A stretch of DNA of 64,000 nt from Aquatica leii (GCA_035610365.1 CM069432.1:113913529-113977528), one strand, 5' to 3'; positions 46,281 through 57,740 are shown, numbered from the stretch's first letter. The notes: generated by a model from the sequence alone, not told the origin. Program-made: numbers and translations.

Positions 46281-47708
46281 ATGGCTACTATTTGGAAATT
46301 TGATGTAAACCGACTTCACAAATTCGAACTTGAATACGAGTTAATTTCTAGAGGTATCGATACAGATATCAGTGTAGATCGTCTTAGGAAAATGGTACGA
46401 ACAGCACATCAGGTGGAATTGAATAAGTCATTTACTTCGGTCAAACATTCTATACCATATGGGGAAGACAAGGCAGCTTTTGAACAAACTCTTATTGAGC
46501 TTACTGCATCGGTGAATAATTTCGATGGGGACATTTCTTCTTCCTTATTCTTAAAATTAAGTACTCTTTGGCTTCATGCACAACGACGGTGCGAATTACT
46601 GAATGCAACCTCTGACTTTGAATTGACTGAACGAAATAAATTCTTAATAACACTACAGGGACTGAAAAATGACGTTGAATCAAAAATCCGCAAGACCAGA
46701 CCTTCTATTGCTTCTATTTCTTCTCCAGTTACTCATTCTGTACCTCAAGCTAATTCGACTAACGTACATCATGAAGAAGAACCTGACTTGATTTCTTCTG
46801 AATCTGAAGGGGAATTGACAACGCCTGTACCATCGGCTGAAGGCTATTCTAAATCTACTACTGTAGCTAAATTTAACATTTCTTTCTCTGGCGACAACTC
46901 TTCTTCTGTATTAGACTTTCTTACTAGGATCGAAGAATTACGAGTAGCTCGTAACGTTTCTAAACAACAGTTGTTCAACTGTGCTCCTGAAATTCTTAGT
47001 GGCAAGGCTTTACTTCTTTTCCGTTCTCGTCGTTCTCAATTACGTTCGTGGAAGGATGTCGTGACATTTCTTAAAGAAGAATTCTTACCAATGGACTACG
47101 ACGATAGGTTGTTAGAAGAGATTCGTTCTCGAACGATAGGACACACCGAAACGATCGCTATTTACGTTGCTATTATGCAAAGTTTATTTAATCGATTAGC
47201 AGAACCTTTGTCGGAAGCCCAACAACTCAAGATCATTTTACGAAATCTCTCTCCTTTCTATCAAACTTCTCTCGTTCTTGTCGACATTACTTCACTTTCA
47301 CAATTGTTAGCTATTGGCAAGAAATTAGAACACAATAAACAACTAGTGGATAATTTTAAACCTCCTCCTTCTCGGAAAACGTCGCGATTACTTGAACCAA
47401 ATTTAGCTTATGTAGGTCCAGTTGTAGAACCACCGAAGACTGCTACTAGAGTTACTTTTGCTAATGCTTCTGCTCGCTCTCGTCCTTCTTATCCTTCTCC
47501 TAGTACTTCGTCTGCTCCTGATAATCGAGCTTCTACTTCTCGAATTTCGTCTACTGCTACTGCTGCTAGAGAAACACGTTGTTGGAACTGCAATCGGGTT
47601 GGTCACTTATCTCCACAATGTTCAAGGCCACAAACACTTCACTGCTATGGTTGTGGGAGACAGGGTGTAACTCGTACTTCTTGTCCACGCTGTAATTCGG
47701 AAAACTAA
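46281..47708 (+). CDS. gag: Ty3/Gypsy gag polyprotein
   Basis: 475 codons from ATG at 46281 (MATIWKFDVNRLHKFELEYE) to TAA at 47706-47708. The frame is open a little further upstream, but without an ATG. The N-terminal half is charged and helical. A capsid-type region follows (FNISFSGDNSSSVLDFLTRI, FLKEEFLPMDYDDRLLEEIR). The C-terminus has a CCHC zinc knuckle, CWNCNRVGHLSPQC (residues 434-447), and a second Cys-rich motif CYGCGRQGVTRTSCPRC (455-471) for RNA binding. It would form the retrotransposon particle. The pol frame overlaps its last 13 nt in the -1 register, so pol is probably made by ribosomal frameshifting near the end of gag. The reading frame is undamaged. Confidence 0.9.
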   Translation: MATIWKFDVNRLHKFELEYELISRGIDTDISVDRLRKMVRTAHQVELNKSFTSVKHSIPYGEDKAAFEQTLIELTASVNNFDGDISSSLFLKLSTLWLHAQRRCELLNATSDFELTERNKFLITLQGLKNDVESKIRKTRPSIASISSPVTHSVPQANSTNVHHEEEPDLISSESEGELTTPVPSAEGYSKSTTVAKFNISFSGDNSSSVLDFLTRIEELRVARNVSKQQLFNCAPEILSGKALLLFRSRRSQLRSWKDVVTFLKEEFLPMDYDDRLLEEIRSRTIGHTETIAIYVAIMQSLFNRLAEPLSEAQQLKIILRNLSPFYQTSLVLVDITSLSQLLAIGKKLEHNKQLVDNFKPPPSRKTSRLLEPNLAYVGPVVEPPKTATRVTFANASARSRPSYPSPSTSSAPDNRASTSRISSTATAARETRCWNCNRVGHLSPQCSRPQTLHCYGCGRQGVTRTSCPRCNSEN

Positions 47709-50700
47709 CTTTAGAGTCTTCGGACCGAGTCGAGGATTCTTGTGAATTATTCTTAAACTCGGACACATCGTTTAATGGATTGGAAGATAGGCAGCGATTT
47801 CTTTTGGACTTTGTTTTAGCGAGTGTTAGGGGTGACGAACGTCCTTTTCTAAATGTTACGGTTTTGGGAATTCATTTCAAAGCACTACTTGATTCTGGAG
47901 CTTCACGCACTATTCTTGGCGGACCAGGGTGGGAGAAACTCCGCTCTTTGGACGTAACTTTCTTGAATTCAAAGACTTCCTTCTGTAAGTTAGCTAATGG
48001 GGTGACATGTACTGTTTTAGGTTCCTTATCTCTTCCTTTTCGTCTTGAAGATAAAGTAACAATATTGAATACTTTAATTATTCCTGAAATTTCTCAACCC
48101 TTAATTTTAGGTATTGATTTTTGGAAGGCTATGGATTTCGTGCCGGACTTTCGTAAGGGCTTATGGAGCTTTAATTCTTCTTTAGAATCAGCACCTAGTG
48201 TTGATGTCCTACATGTTCTCTCTGATCTAACCTTGGACCAAAATATTACTTTATCTAATTTACTTGACCAAGCATTTCTTTCTCAACCATCAGATCTAGG
48301 ACAAACCAATTTAGTACATCATCGGATTTTGACTTCGGCTGAACCAATTAAGCAGCGTTACTATCCTCTTTCTCCTACTTTACTTTCAATCGCTCATACC
48401 GAATTGGACAAAATGCTACAAATGGGTGTAGTAGAACCTTCTTCAAGTCCTTGGTCTAGTCCGATCGTTCTAGTTAAGAAATCTGACGGTACTTATCGGT
48501 TTTGTGTGGACTTTAGGAAAGTCAACGAAGTGACTCAAAGGGATGCATATCCGCTTCCCTATATATCTTCTATTCTAGATCGCTTACGAGACGCTCGCTT
48601 TCTCTCTTCTTTAGATATCAGATCAGCTTACTGGCAAATTCCTCTTTCTTCTGAATCTAAGGCGATAACAGCTTTTACAGTGCCGCAGAGGGGCTTATTT
48701 CAATTTACTCGAATGCCTTTCGGACTTCATAATGCACCTGCTACGTTCCAGCGTCTTATTGATCAAGTTATTGGGGCTGATCTAGAACCTTTTTGTTTCG
48801 CATACTTGGATGACATCATCATTGCTACGCCAACTTTTGACGATCATATGCAAGTTTTGACGAAAGTGTTACAACGGTTATTTACTGCTGGTCTCACATT
48901 AAATCGAGACAAATGTCATTTCTGTCGGCCTGAGCTGAAATATCTAGGTTATGTTGTCAACAAAAATGGTTTACTAGTCGATCCTGATAAGGTTGCTGCG
49001 ATCTGTAATATTCCTATTCCCACAAAAGTTTCTGAAGTGCGTAGATTGATTGGCATGGCGAGTTGGTATCGGCGATTCATTCCTAACTTTTCTTCTTTGA
49101 TATCTCCTTTAACTAACTCGACTAGGAAAAATGTCTCTTTTCTTTGGACTCGAGAGTGTCAAAACGCTTTTCTTACTTTACAAAATTGCTTAGTTTCGGC
49201 ACCTATTCTTTCTTGTCCAGATTTTTCTCTTCCTTTTACTGTGCAAACAGATGCTTCAGATTTTGGGTTAGGAGCCGTGTTAAGTCAGACTACTGATAAA
49301 GGGGAAACTGTCGTTAGCTATATTAGTCGCTCATTAACCAAACCTGAGCGTAATTACTCTACAACCGAAAAGGAATGCTTAGCAGTACTTTGGGCTATAG
49401 AAAAGTTTCGTCCTTATATTGAAGGCTCTCACTTCACGGTAGTTACTGATCATCACTCTTTGCTTTGGTTACATCGACTACAATCTCCTTCTGGACGCTT
49501 AGCGCGCTGGTCTATTCGATTACAACAATACGACTTTTCTATCATACACCGAAAAGGTAAAGAACATGTAGTACCTGATCTATTATCTCGCTCTGTTACA
49601 CCAGTGGATACAATGACTGAACTTCCTAATGTACCTTCATCTGGCTTTGGCATTACTCTTCCTATAACTGATTCTTGGTATTTGAAACTTATCGACCGAG
49701 TTACGATGTTTCCTCGCAAGTTTGCTTCATGGTCCGTAGTTGATGGTCTGCTATACAAATCACTTCGAACTTCGTCGAATCATTCTAATTGGAAAGTAGT
49801 GGTTCCTAAGAATCAACAAAAATTAATTATACAGCAATATCACGATCTTCCTACTGCTGGTCACTGTGGAGTTACAAAAACGTTAGCGCGTATTCGTGAA
49901 CATTATTACTGGCCGCATCTAAGAGCTAAGGTTACTGAATATATTCGGAAATGTACAGTGTGTGCTTCGCATAAAGTAGAACAGAAAGCACCTCCAGGAT
50001 TTCTAGCTCCTAGAGCAAAACCAGTACGTCCATGGCAAGTACTCTGTATTGATATTGTTGGTCCTTTACCTCGATCTTCGAAGGGCAACTGTTACATCTT
50101 GGTTGTGGTAGATTCTTTTTCTAAATTTACTTGTCTTTTTCCTTTGCGCACGGCTACGGCTTCTGCAGTTTCTAAGTTAATAGAGGAAAATATCTTCTTA
50201 CTGTTCGGTACTCCTCAATACATTATCTCTGATAATGGCGTTCCAATTTCGCAGTCGCGAGTTTACTCGTTTATGTGCCCAATATCGCACTACTATTTTG
50301 TTTACGGCTCGTTACCATCCTCAAGCCAACCCTGCTGAACGGGTTAATAGGGTAGTAAAAACCATGTTGGCATCTTATGTAAAAGGAAACCAACGCTCTT
50401 GGGATGTTCACTTACCGCACATTGGTTGCGCTATTCGTACTGCGAAACATGAAATTATTGGGATGTCACCTTACTTTGCTTTCTGTGGTCGTGAACATAA
50501 TCTCTATGGAGACTTATTAGGTAATCCTCCTTCTTCTACAGAAGAACTTCCTGAACCCGAACGTCCAATACATCCACGCAACGAATTCTATGAAAAACTT
50601 CGTTTAAGTATTCTACAAAAACTATCTAAGTCGTATGCTAGCACTGGTCATCGGTATAACTTACGTCGTCGCTCTGTTCGTTTCCACGTTGGAGATCGTG

Positions 50701-51011
50701 TTTGGAAACGTAACTACGTACTTTCTGACGCCAGCAAACATTTCAATGCTAAGTTAGCACCGAAATTTATCGGACCTTTCCAGGTCAAACGCATTTCTTC
50801 TCCTTGGACATACGAGTTAGCAAATGACGATGGAGTTTCTCTTGGGACTTGGCATGTTAAAGACCTTAAACCTGCTGTTTCGGACAACGAACCAGATTCT
50901 TCTGTAGACTCACTTTCTTTTCCTACTGATACCTTATCCTTTAACTATCACAAACCTCGAAAGCGATTAAAGCATAGTAACTTCTCGGTTTCTCGATATT
51001 TTGACTATTAG
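47696..51011 (+). pseudogene. pol: Ty3/Gypsy pol polyprotein with a one-base frame break in integrase
   Basis: The -1 frame relative to gag is open from 47696. Numbering from 47780: aspartic protease motif ALLDSGASRTILGG (Asp 38), RT from about residue 195 with FCVDFRKVNEVT, MPFGLHNAPATFQRL and catalytic YLDD (342-345), RNase H with TDASDFGLGAVL (Asp 491) and TDHHSLLWL, then integrase with the HHCC zinc finger (HDLPTAGHCG...CTVC, about 688-728) and catalytic Asp 758 (CIDIVGPL) and 818 (ISDNG). Right after ISDNG the frame is lost: coding continues in the next register from about 50250 (REFTRLCAQYRTT, NPAERVNRVVKTM with the catalytic Glu) and ends with a GPF module (KFIGPFQVKRI) and the stop at 51011. 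One extra C at about 50246-50247 accounts for the shift. Everything else looks functional. Confidence 0.88.
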
Positions 51012-52815
51012 CGTTCTCTTATTGGTCCTGATGTACTCTCGGATTGACAATTTTTTCTCTCTTTCTTCTCTGATTTTGACTTTGAATCTGATATCCTTAT
51101 TCCTTGGCTGTAGTAACACCTAATATAAGTTTAGTAGTATAGTAATTAGTATAGTATTCCCATTCTTTAGGAGTCAAAACTCCGCATGGTATCTTTAGTT
51201 AGATTTTTTTTTCTCTGGGGTTTGCTTTGCTAGTATGGTATAGTTAGTGGTTTAAACGACAGCAACGCCATCACTGTATATATTACGTTCCGCTTTGTCG
51301 GCTTTTCGGTGTTGTCTGTCATTGATAGAAAGTTTATCCTTTTCTTTGGTTCTTTTGGAAGGCTTAACTTCCTGAATTCCTTTTATTTAGTTTACTTAGT
51401 ATGTAAGGTTACTCTCGGATTATTCTATCCCGCTTGTCGGCTTTTGGAATGTTTAAAACAAGTTTCTTTTGTTTTGTTCTACAGCTAAACTCTTGGATAT
51501 CACAGATTCTATCTACTTTGGGCGGTTGGTTGGGCATTGTAGGGTAGGTCACTCGGGGTCGGCTATCTAGGGAGAGGTAGTCGAGCCGTACAACACCATC
51601 TGTACTCTCTTTTCTCCTTCTGTCTTCCTGTCTTTCTTTCTCTTCCTTCGATCTGTCACCATGAGTGGGGGGGCGCCTGTTGTGGGAACCTGACGGCTAT
51701 GCGTCCGGGAAGGTTGGTTGTCTCCGACCCGGTAGCCCCAAGCTCTGGACCAGGCATGATACCTTTCGGGGGCCGTAACGGCGGACTTGGTGGAGCTTGG
51801 CGGGGGTGACCAATTCTTCTTAACCGGCGCATAGGATGTTGTGGTTGTACAGCAGGCACCGCTTCCGGCTACCGTCTAGCAATTGCAGGCTGTAGTCCTT
51901 TTATTTTGGAATTGTGGGCAAAATTTTGGGATGCTTCTTTTCTTTTTCTTTTATCTACTTTCAGGGTGGGAGGGATTTTCCTGGGTCTTGTTCCTCCTGA
52001 TCATGGATCAGATTCCTTCCTGGGTGGGAGGAAGACTATTGTGGTCAAGCAAGTACTGGTTGCGGTGACGCGCGCTTGTGTGGACTAACGTTGGGGGGCC
52101 CAACGACGCGTTTTTCCATCTGATCGCGAGGGCTTGAGGTGTGGTTAAGACTTCAACGCCACACAATCGTCCGGCACTTCAACGAGGAAACCTTAGGCTG
52201 TGATAGGATTCCTGGGGTCATTTCCTAGTCTCGTGGGTTTGGGCACCGTTCCTCTTCCATCTTCCTTTAGTACCTTGTCCTTATCCTGAGGGGTTTCCTG
52301 GGCTTCGTATTCAGGGTGGTTTTGTACTTAAGGGTTGGGGCTTAAGGGGATTTCAGGGCTACTTAGTCCTGGACGCTTGTCCAAACTTCTACCTTTCCTA
52401 TATTCTTTTCTTTTCTCTGGAATTCTTTCGATACTTACGTCCTTACTGTATTGGGTTACTGATTGTTTGTACCTTACTTTTTGGTATCGCTTTATGCGCT
52501 TCGGAAATTAGTAAACCATGTTGGTATTCTTCTTTGCTTTTAGATCAAATTACTCTTGGTTTCTTGGAGATACCTTTCGCTTCGTGCGCTTCTGTTACAG
52601 TTTTGGTTGTCGGCATTCTTAAGATTCTGGAAAACCTCTGTCTCTTCTGTATTTGTGGTAATCTGATGAGATTACACGGGGTTGGGTTTCTTGGAATTGG
52701 GTTGGTTTTGGATTTAAGGGTTCTATCCTTGGCGTATGCCTAAATTTCTGTCTTCATTTTAGCTTTTGTTTCGTTATCTCCGCTCCACGCTTTTATCTTG
52801 CTGGGGGGGGAATTC
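51012..52815 (+). other. GC-rich post-pol region of the Ty3 element, no gene recognised
   Basis: About 1.8 kb between the pol stop and the 3' LTR. The first 600 bp are T-rich; from about 51640 the base composition becomes clearly GC-rich, unlike the LTRs and gag-pol. A perfect hairpin CGTTGGG-GGG-CCCAACG lies at 52089-52105. Only short frames occur (51883-52068, 52534-52743), rich in hydrophobic residues, with no env, dUTPase or other motif. The polypurine tract is at its right edge. Confidence 0.6.
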
Positions 52816-54162
52816 TGTTACGTGCATAAATTTAAATAATGCATCACCCTGTACATCAATTTAATTAAAAATTGCTTTTGATATTTCTTGACGCCATCTA
52901 TCGGGTTCGTTGGTCACTTTGTATTGACAGACGGCATCCGGTGTCAGACCGGTATTTGCACTTTACCTTCGTACCTGTTAATATCTATGTCTGCGTGAAT
53001 TGAATATCGTTTTCAAGAATCATCCACGTGCTGGGACACGATGGAAATTAGTAGTTTCTCTTAAATAATTGATTTCATACCCGCAGAGTAAGTGTTTTTA
53101 TTATTTCTTTACTTAAACGTAATTTCTATGTCTTTTGGTTAGCACCATGTGCCACCTTCACGATTAGGGATATTCGTATCGTTACATAAAATCCTCAAGG
53201 GGGAAATTATAAGCGAAAGCAGAAGATCTTAATTACTGCAGACGATTTAATTCTATGTGGAGGCCATATATTCACCTGGATGAATATCACATTGTTCGGA
53301 AGGTCTTAATTACTGGGTCCGATTAAATTCTATTCGAAGGCAATTACTGAATACCACCAGAGGCGTAACATTAGTATAACAGCATCCGACGTTCGGTTTG
53401 TGTTTTGTGTACATTTTACAATTTACGTAATGACTTTGTAGATTTCGATTTCGTGAGCTATTAGGTTGACACGATTTGCAATTAAAATTAATTACAGGAT
53501 ACGTGCCGAAGGGAGCGCTTCCTCCGCATAAAAGGAACACCTGTATTGGTGGTAAGTTTTTATAATTTTCTTTCGTCGTCAACGAGGTTTCTCACGAAAC
53601 TTACAATCATCATAACTTCGTACTGATTATTGTAATGGTAATATCATTAGTTAGTAAATTTGCTTATACTACGTATGCTGTTTATGCTTATTTATTGTGA
53701 TAATTTAATGTTAATGCTATAATAATTATTTTGCCTTATTGTCGCTAATGCCATGTTCCTAATTATGTAAACGATATTTACTGCGAACTTTTCGTATTCA
53801 TGTTCTTCACTAATGTCATGTAAATTGCCTATCTTACTGTGATTCGATTTTGTATATTCTCGCTAGTACCTACTCAGATTTGACTATTTAATTCTTATTA
53901 TATTTATCGTGATAGAGTAATTAAAGTACCATTGTTGTTAATGATCGAGTTTCTTTTCCATTTTAGTCGTTTCTTTCAGCAGTTACGGACTTAACATCAT
54001 AGTTACAAGTTTATTACCATTCCTGTGGTGAGCAAGCAGGAACTTACTTTGGATAGGCTCTGGCGCCCTTAATTATCTTTTATTTACCTCTAGCAACCCT
54101 ACCCTCTCTCCGACTGTTGAGAGTTGGCCGTGCAGGTTCGTAACCAGCTAAAGCTTGTAATA
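52816..54162 (+). repeat. 3' LTR of the Ty3/Gypsy element
   Basis: 1347 bp. Compared with the 5' copy I see G to T at 53854 (5' copy TTGTAGATTC, 3' copy TTGTATATTC) and C to T at 54161, which spoils the terminal CA. Confidence 0.95.
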
Positions 54163-54166
54163 AGGT

Positions 54167-54715
54167 ACTATGAATGGTTTATATTTTTGTGATATGATCT
54201 ACTATAATCTCTTTGCCAATACTTGTTACAATGTGTATCTCTATTTTTATTAACCACATATAAATTTATCGGTAGACAAAACCTCAATTACGACAGCACT
54301 TCAAAAACCACAAACCTTCAATATTTTAAACAACGTTCATGTTGCTTTTTTATGTTTATTGAAATAGTATATTCTTTTATAGGGCACTGAATTGTGACTT
54401 GTGGTGGATCTGTTGTTTGACGGACGAGCGCCGATGAGCCACAAAAAGTACTTCACTATCAAATAGAATATGTTATTTTTTCGTAAAACGTATGTAATTT
54501 TAATTAATTTAAATAAAATTTGCTATATTAGGGAAATAAATATACAGGTTATATTATGTAACGGGTTGTTATTTTACCAGGTGAAATTAGAGCATAAATA
54601 CAAGCACAAATGTCAAAATAAAATCTCCATTAACACATTTAAAAAAATTAAAATTTTTAGCAACATAAATTGTAAATTACGGATCTGTAGTCTCCTAAGG
54701 TTGTTGGCACCACGA
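54167..54715. other. spacer between Ty3 element and LINE
   Basis: No gene or repeat end recognised. Confidence 0.4.
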
Positions 54716-56790
54716 ATTAATAATAATAATAATAATAATGTTTATTTATGTTTTGCAAAAAAGAAATATGCTTACACAAGTCAGTATACAAATCTATTAT
54801 ATAATATTACAATATATTAAAGTCTAAAAACTCTTCATACGAATAGAAGGCGTTATGTACAAGACAATCTTTGATTCGTTTTTTGAAAGAAGTGTATGGT
54901 AGAATTTTTATTGATTCAGGTAAACGGTTAAAAAATTTTTGTGAATAAATTTCAGGGCTATTCAGCGTTTTATTAATTCGGCGGTACGGGATTCGTAACA
55001 TATCCTTGCCTCTTGTGTCGTGGTTGTGAATTTCAAATTGTTGCGTGTAACTATTGATGTTTTTTCTTGCATGACAGACAGAAGCCAAAATAAAAATACT
55101 AGGCATTGTAAGAATTTCATTAGCTGTAAATGATTCTCGACAGTCATGTCTATAATTTAAGTTATTAATGATTCTTATAGCACGTCTTTGCAGTTTAAAT
55201 AAGCGGCTATGGGATGGAGAATGTCCCCATGCTAAAATTGAATAAGATAGTAGGCTGTGACATAGACCAAAGTATGCGTTCTTTAGTGTCTGAAACGACA
55301 CCTCATTGTACAGTCGTCGAAGCACGAACAAATTAGCACTAAATTTAGCGGCAATGAAATCGATGTGTTTATTAAAATTTAATTTAGAATCTATGTAAAC
55401 TCCTAAGAATTTTACAAAATCGGTGTTCTCTGTGTTAACAGGTTTTAAGGATAACACTAAGTTTGCGGTTTTAGCTGTATTTACGCTTAAACTGTTAGTT
55501 TGAAACCAATCTTTGACATAGTCAAAATAGTAATCTGCTTTTTCAATTAATGTATCTAGATTATTATGTTTAGTTAACATGGTAGTATCGTCGGCGTATA
55601 GTAAAAGGGTACACTCTTCTGGTATACATGTAGGTAAATCGTTAATAAAAATTAAGAACAGAAGCGGTCCTAGAATGCTACCTTGTGGTACACCTTTGCT
55701 TAGATTAAGCATTTCCCTATTTTTATTGTTTATACGAACAGATTGTTTTCTGTTTGACAGATATGATTTAATTAACGATAAACTGACTACATCGAACCCG
55801 TATATCAGCTTTAGTTTATGTAAAAGAATTTTGTGGGAGATACAATCGAAAGCACGAGACAAATCTATAAATGTTGCTTTGCAGTATTGACCATTTTCAA
55901 AGCAGTCTAGTGTGTTGGTGACAAACGATAGTATTGCGTCGGATGTACATCGTCCCGATCGGAAACCGAATTGATGTTTATGAAGAAGATTGTTATTTTC
56001 TAAATATTTTGCTATACGCGCATACATCACTTTTTCAAATACTTTTGAAAATGCTGGAAGTATTGATATCGGTCGATAATTGTTTACATCATTTACATCG
56101 CCTGTTTTATAAATAGGTGTGACTGTCGCAATTTTTAGTAATTCCGGAAAGACGCCATCTAAAAAAGCGCTGTTAACTAATTTTACGAGTGGCTCAACGT
56201 ATAAGCTTATGTTGCTTTTTATAAGATTTACAGTAACACCATACACATCTTTACTATTGCTGTTGTTTAATGAATGTAGTACGTCTCTGATTTCAATATG
56301 TGAAGTATATTCAAATTTAAATTTTTTAAGATTAGACGTTTTCAATTTACAGATACCGATTGGATCTAATTTATTATGATGATTATGTGTTTTATTTGTT
56401 ATTTGGTCAGTCTGTCCTACAAAATATGTATTAAAATCGTTTGCAGATATATTGGGTTTTGTGTTCGGCTTAGATTTTCTATATCGATTTACAATATTCC
56501 ACATTGATTTTATAGGGTTACGCGCAGAATTAATTGCAGTATCATTGGCCGAAATGCGAGCACCTCTGATTGCGTTTTGATAGTAGAAACGAGTAGACCT
56601 TTTGAGTTTTTGAAGATGATTTCTCTTATATTTTCTGTACAACTCGCAGACTAAATGGTAGTAGTTGCGTATGCTTCTTAGATTTTGATTAAACCATTTT
56701 ATGCAGTAGGTGTTTTGTTAAAATAACCTGCTCTAAAAGGTGCAAATTTCTTCACAGCGCTTTGCTGACACCAAAAATAAAAATGTTATC
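54716..56790 (-). mobile_element. 5'-truncated LINE-type retrotransposon with ATT-repeat tail
   Basis: On the minus strand coding can be followed from about 56765 (VKKFAPFRAGYFNKNTYCI) to 54807, then a short 3' UTR and a simple ATT repeat (54718-54739 on the plus strand as TAA units). No endonuclease domain is present, so the copy is 5'-truncated, the usual outcome of incomplete target-primed reverse transcription. No target duplication could be confirmed. Confidence 0.8.
54807..56642 (-). CDS. LINE-type reverse transcriptase, open frame of 611 codons
   Basis: The frame is open without stops from 56642 and coding extends further upstream without an ATG, so the true start is lost. The thumb-side linker KSMWNIVNRYRKSK precedes the RT domain: DVYGVTVNLIK, VTPIYKTGDVNDVNNYRPIS, KHQFGFRSGRCTSDAI, FIDLSRAFDCISH, SKGVPQGSILGPLLFLIFIN, and the catalytic LYADDTTML. 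LGVYIDSKLNFNKHI and a C-terminal region with LQRRAIRIINNL and HNHDTRGKD follow. The enzyme would copy the element RNA at a nicked target. The intact RT suggests recent activity of the family, although this copy lacks the endonuclease. It shares the C-terminal H-x-TR motif with the decayed LINEs at 11-14.5 kb. Confidence 0.88.
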   Translation of the reverse strand: MYRKYKRNHLQKLKRSTRFYYQNAIRGARISANDTAINSARNPIKSMWNIVNRYRKSKPNTKPNISANDFNTYFVGQTDQITNKTHNHHNKLDPIGICKLKTSNLKKFKFEYTSHIEIRDVLHSLNNSNSKDVYGVTVNLIKSNISLYVEPLVKLVNSAFLDGVFPELLKIATVTPIYKTGDVNDVNNYRPISILPAFSKVFEKVMYARIAKYLENNNLLHKHQFGFRSGRCTSDAILSFVTNTLDCFENGQYCKATFIDLSRAFDCISHKILLHKLKLIYGFDVVSLSLIKSYLSNRKQSVRINNKNREMLNLSKGVPQGSILGPLLFLIFINDLPTCIPEECTLLLYADDTTMLTKHNNLDTLIEKADYYFDYVKDWFQTNSLSVNTAKTANLVLSLKPVNTENTDFVKFLGVYIDSKLNFNKHIDFIAAKFSANLFVLRRLYNEVSFQTLKNAYFGLCHSLLSYSILAWGHSPSHSRLFKLQRRAIRIINNLNYRHDCRESFTANEILTMPSIFILASVCHARKNINSYTQQFEIHNHDTRGKDMLRIPYRRINKTLNSPEIYSQKFFNRLPESIKILPYTSFKKRIKDCLVHNAFYSYEEFLDFNIL

Positions 56791-57009
56791 GGATAACGCG
56801 TAGTTAAATTACTGTGGTTAAATGAAGTTGCTATTACATTCTTTTCAAGTACACTAGATAATACCTCTTCCATTGGATAAAACACACAAGTCTAAACATT
56901 TCAGAAAATTATTTATTACTCGCGTAAATAATTGCACATTCTGTCTAATTGCATTTGCTGCCGCAAGAAATTGATTTTGCAGCTCTTATCTATTATTTAC
57001 GCGGGTTTT

Positions 57010-57740
57010 GTATAGGTACCTACTTCATTTTTCAAGTAGCTCCAGAAAAAAAGTATAAAGGGTTAATATCTGGCCTACGGGCTGACTAGCGTCTAGTGCC
57101 GTTTGTTGCAATTCCACGGTCCGTAAAAAATATAGTCAAGAAACCCCAAACGAGACGACTTACATACGGAAGAGCTCTATCGTGCATCAACCATATTATA
57201 CTGCGAATTTCAAAGGGTAAGTTATCATATTCTTTCGAAAAAGTTTCTTGTAAAAGTACAAACCGCTTGTAAGTTTTTCTGGTAAAATAAACTGCCTAAT
57301 TAAACTATTTCTTAAAATACCCGTCCAAACATTAATAGAAAACCGCAACTGAAAGTTTTTTTGTTGAATTTCTTGAGTTTTCTTGATTTCAAACCACTCC
57401 ATTTCGTGTAAAGAAACACTCATCTTAAAACAATATTTTGGCAGTAAAGTCAAAGTCAAAAGCTTCTTTTTGCTGCAGCCACTTACAAAACTGAAGTCAC
57501 GGTTCAAAATTAACGTCGGTTAACTGTTGGACTTGTTAAACATGGTAACTGTACATAGAATAATTTCTTAAAACACGATGTAGCGTACTATGGGACACGT
57601 TAGCTGCGCGATCGATTTCTCTAGTGGTACTTCGTGTCCGATACAATTTACAATATATAAGTTTCGTTTTTATTGAAAAGATTTATTCTTTTTCTGTTGC
57701 TAATGCTTGGGGTGGTCTTTCTTGACCACGGTCTACGTGT
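57010..57740 (-). pseudogene. mariner-like transposase fossil (second copy)
   Basis: Reading down the minus strand in several frames: RPHVDRGQERPPQ (57720), TREIDRAANVSHSTLHRVLR (57630), QQLTDVNFEP-stop-LQF (57510), INVWTGILRNSLI with PEKLTSG (57330), IIWLMHDRALPYVSRLVWGF (57190) and RRPDINPLYFF (57060). These follow the order of a helix-turn-helix, the linker, and the second and third catalytic Asp motifs (usually HDGAPAHF and SPDLTPLDFF) of insect Tc1/mariner-type transposases. Stops and shifts throughout. No TIR was identified. It differs enough from the 14.7-15.3 kb fossil to be another family. Confidence 0.68.

Larger units (their letters stand above)
44622..54162 (+). mobile_element. 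Ty3/Gypsy LTR retrotransposon, complete and young, with a frame break
   Basis: The element is 9541 bp, flanked by AGGT at 44618-44621 and 54163-54166. It has two 1347-bp LTRs, a primer site, gag, pol (protease, RT, RNase H, integrase with GPF module), a 1.8-kb post-pol region, a polypurine tract (GGGGGGGGAATTC just before 52816) and the 3' LTR. The LTRs differ at only two positions that I could see and have no indels, so the insertion is recent. Pol is split by one extra base in integrase. No env-like gene was recognised. Confidence 0.93.

Noticed and set aside
47403..47670. Ser/Arg-rich and Leu-rich frames overlapping gag
   Set aside because: Shadows of the low-complexity Ser/Thr-rich part of gag in other frames.
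51883..52743. Short hydrophobic frames in the post-pol tract, considered as an env remnant
   Set aside because: No signal peptide plus fusion-protein layout, no Cys pattern, and T-rich DNA alone gives Phe/Leu-rich frames.
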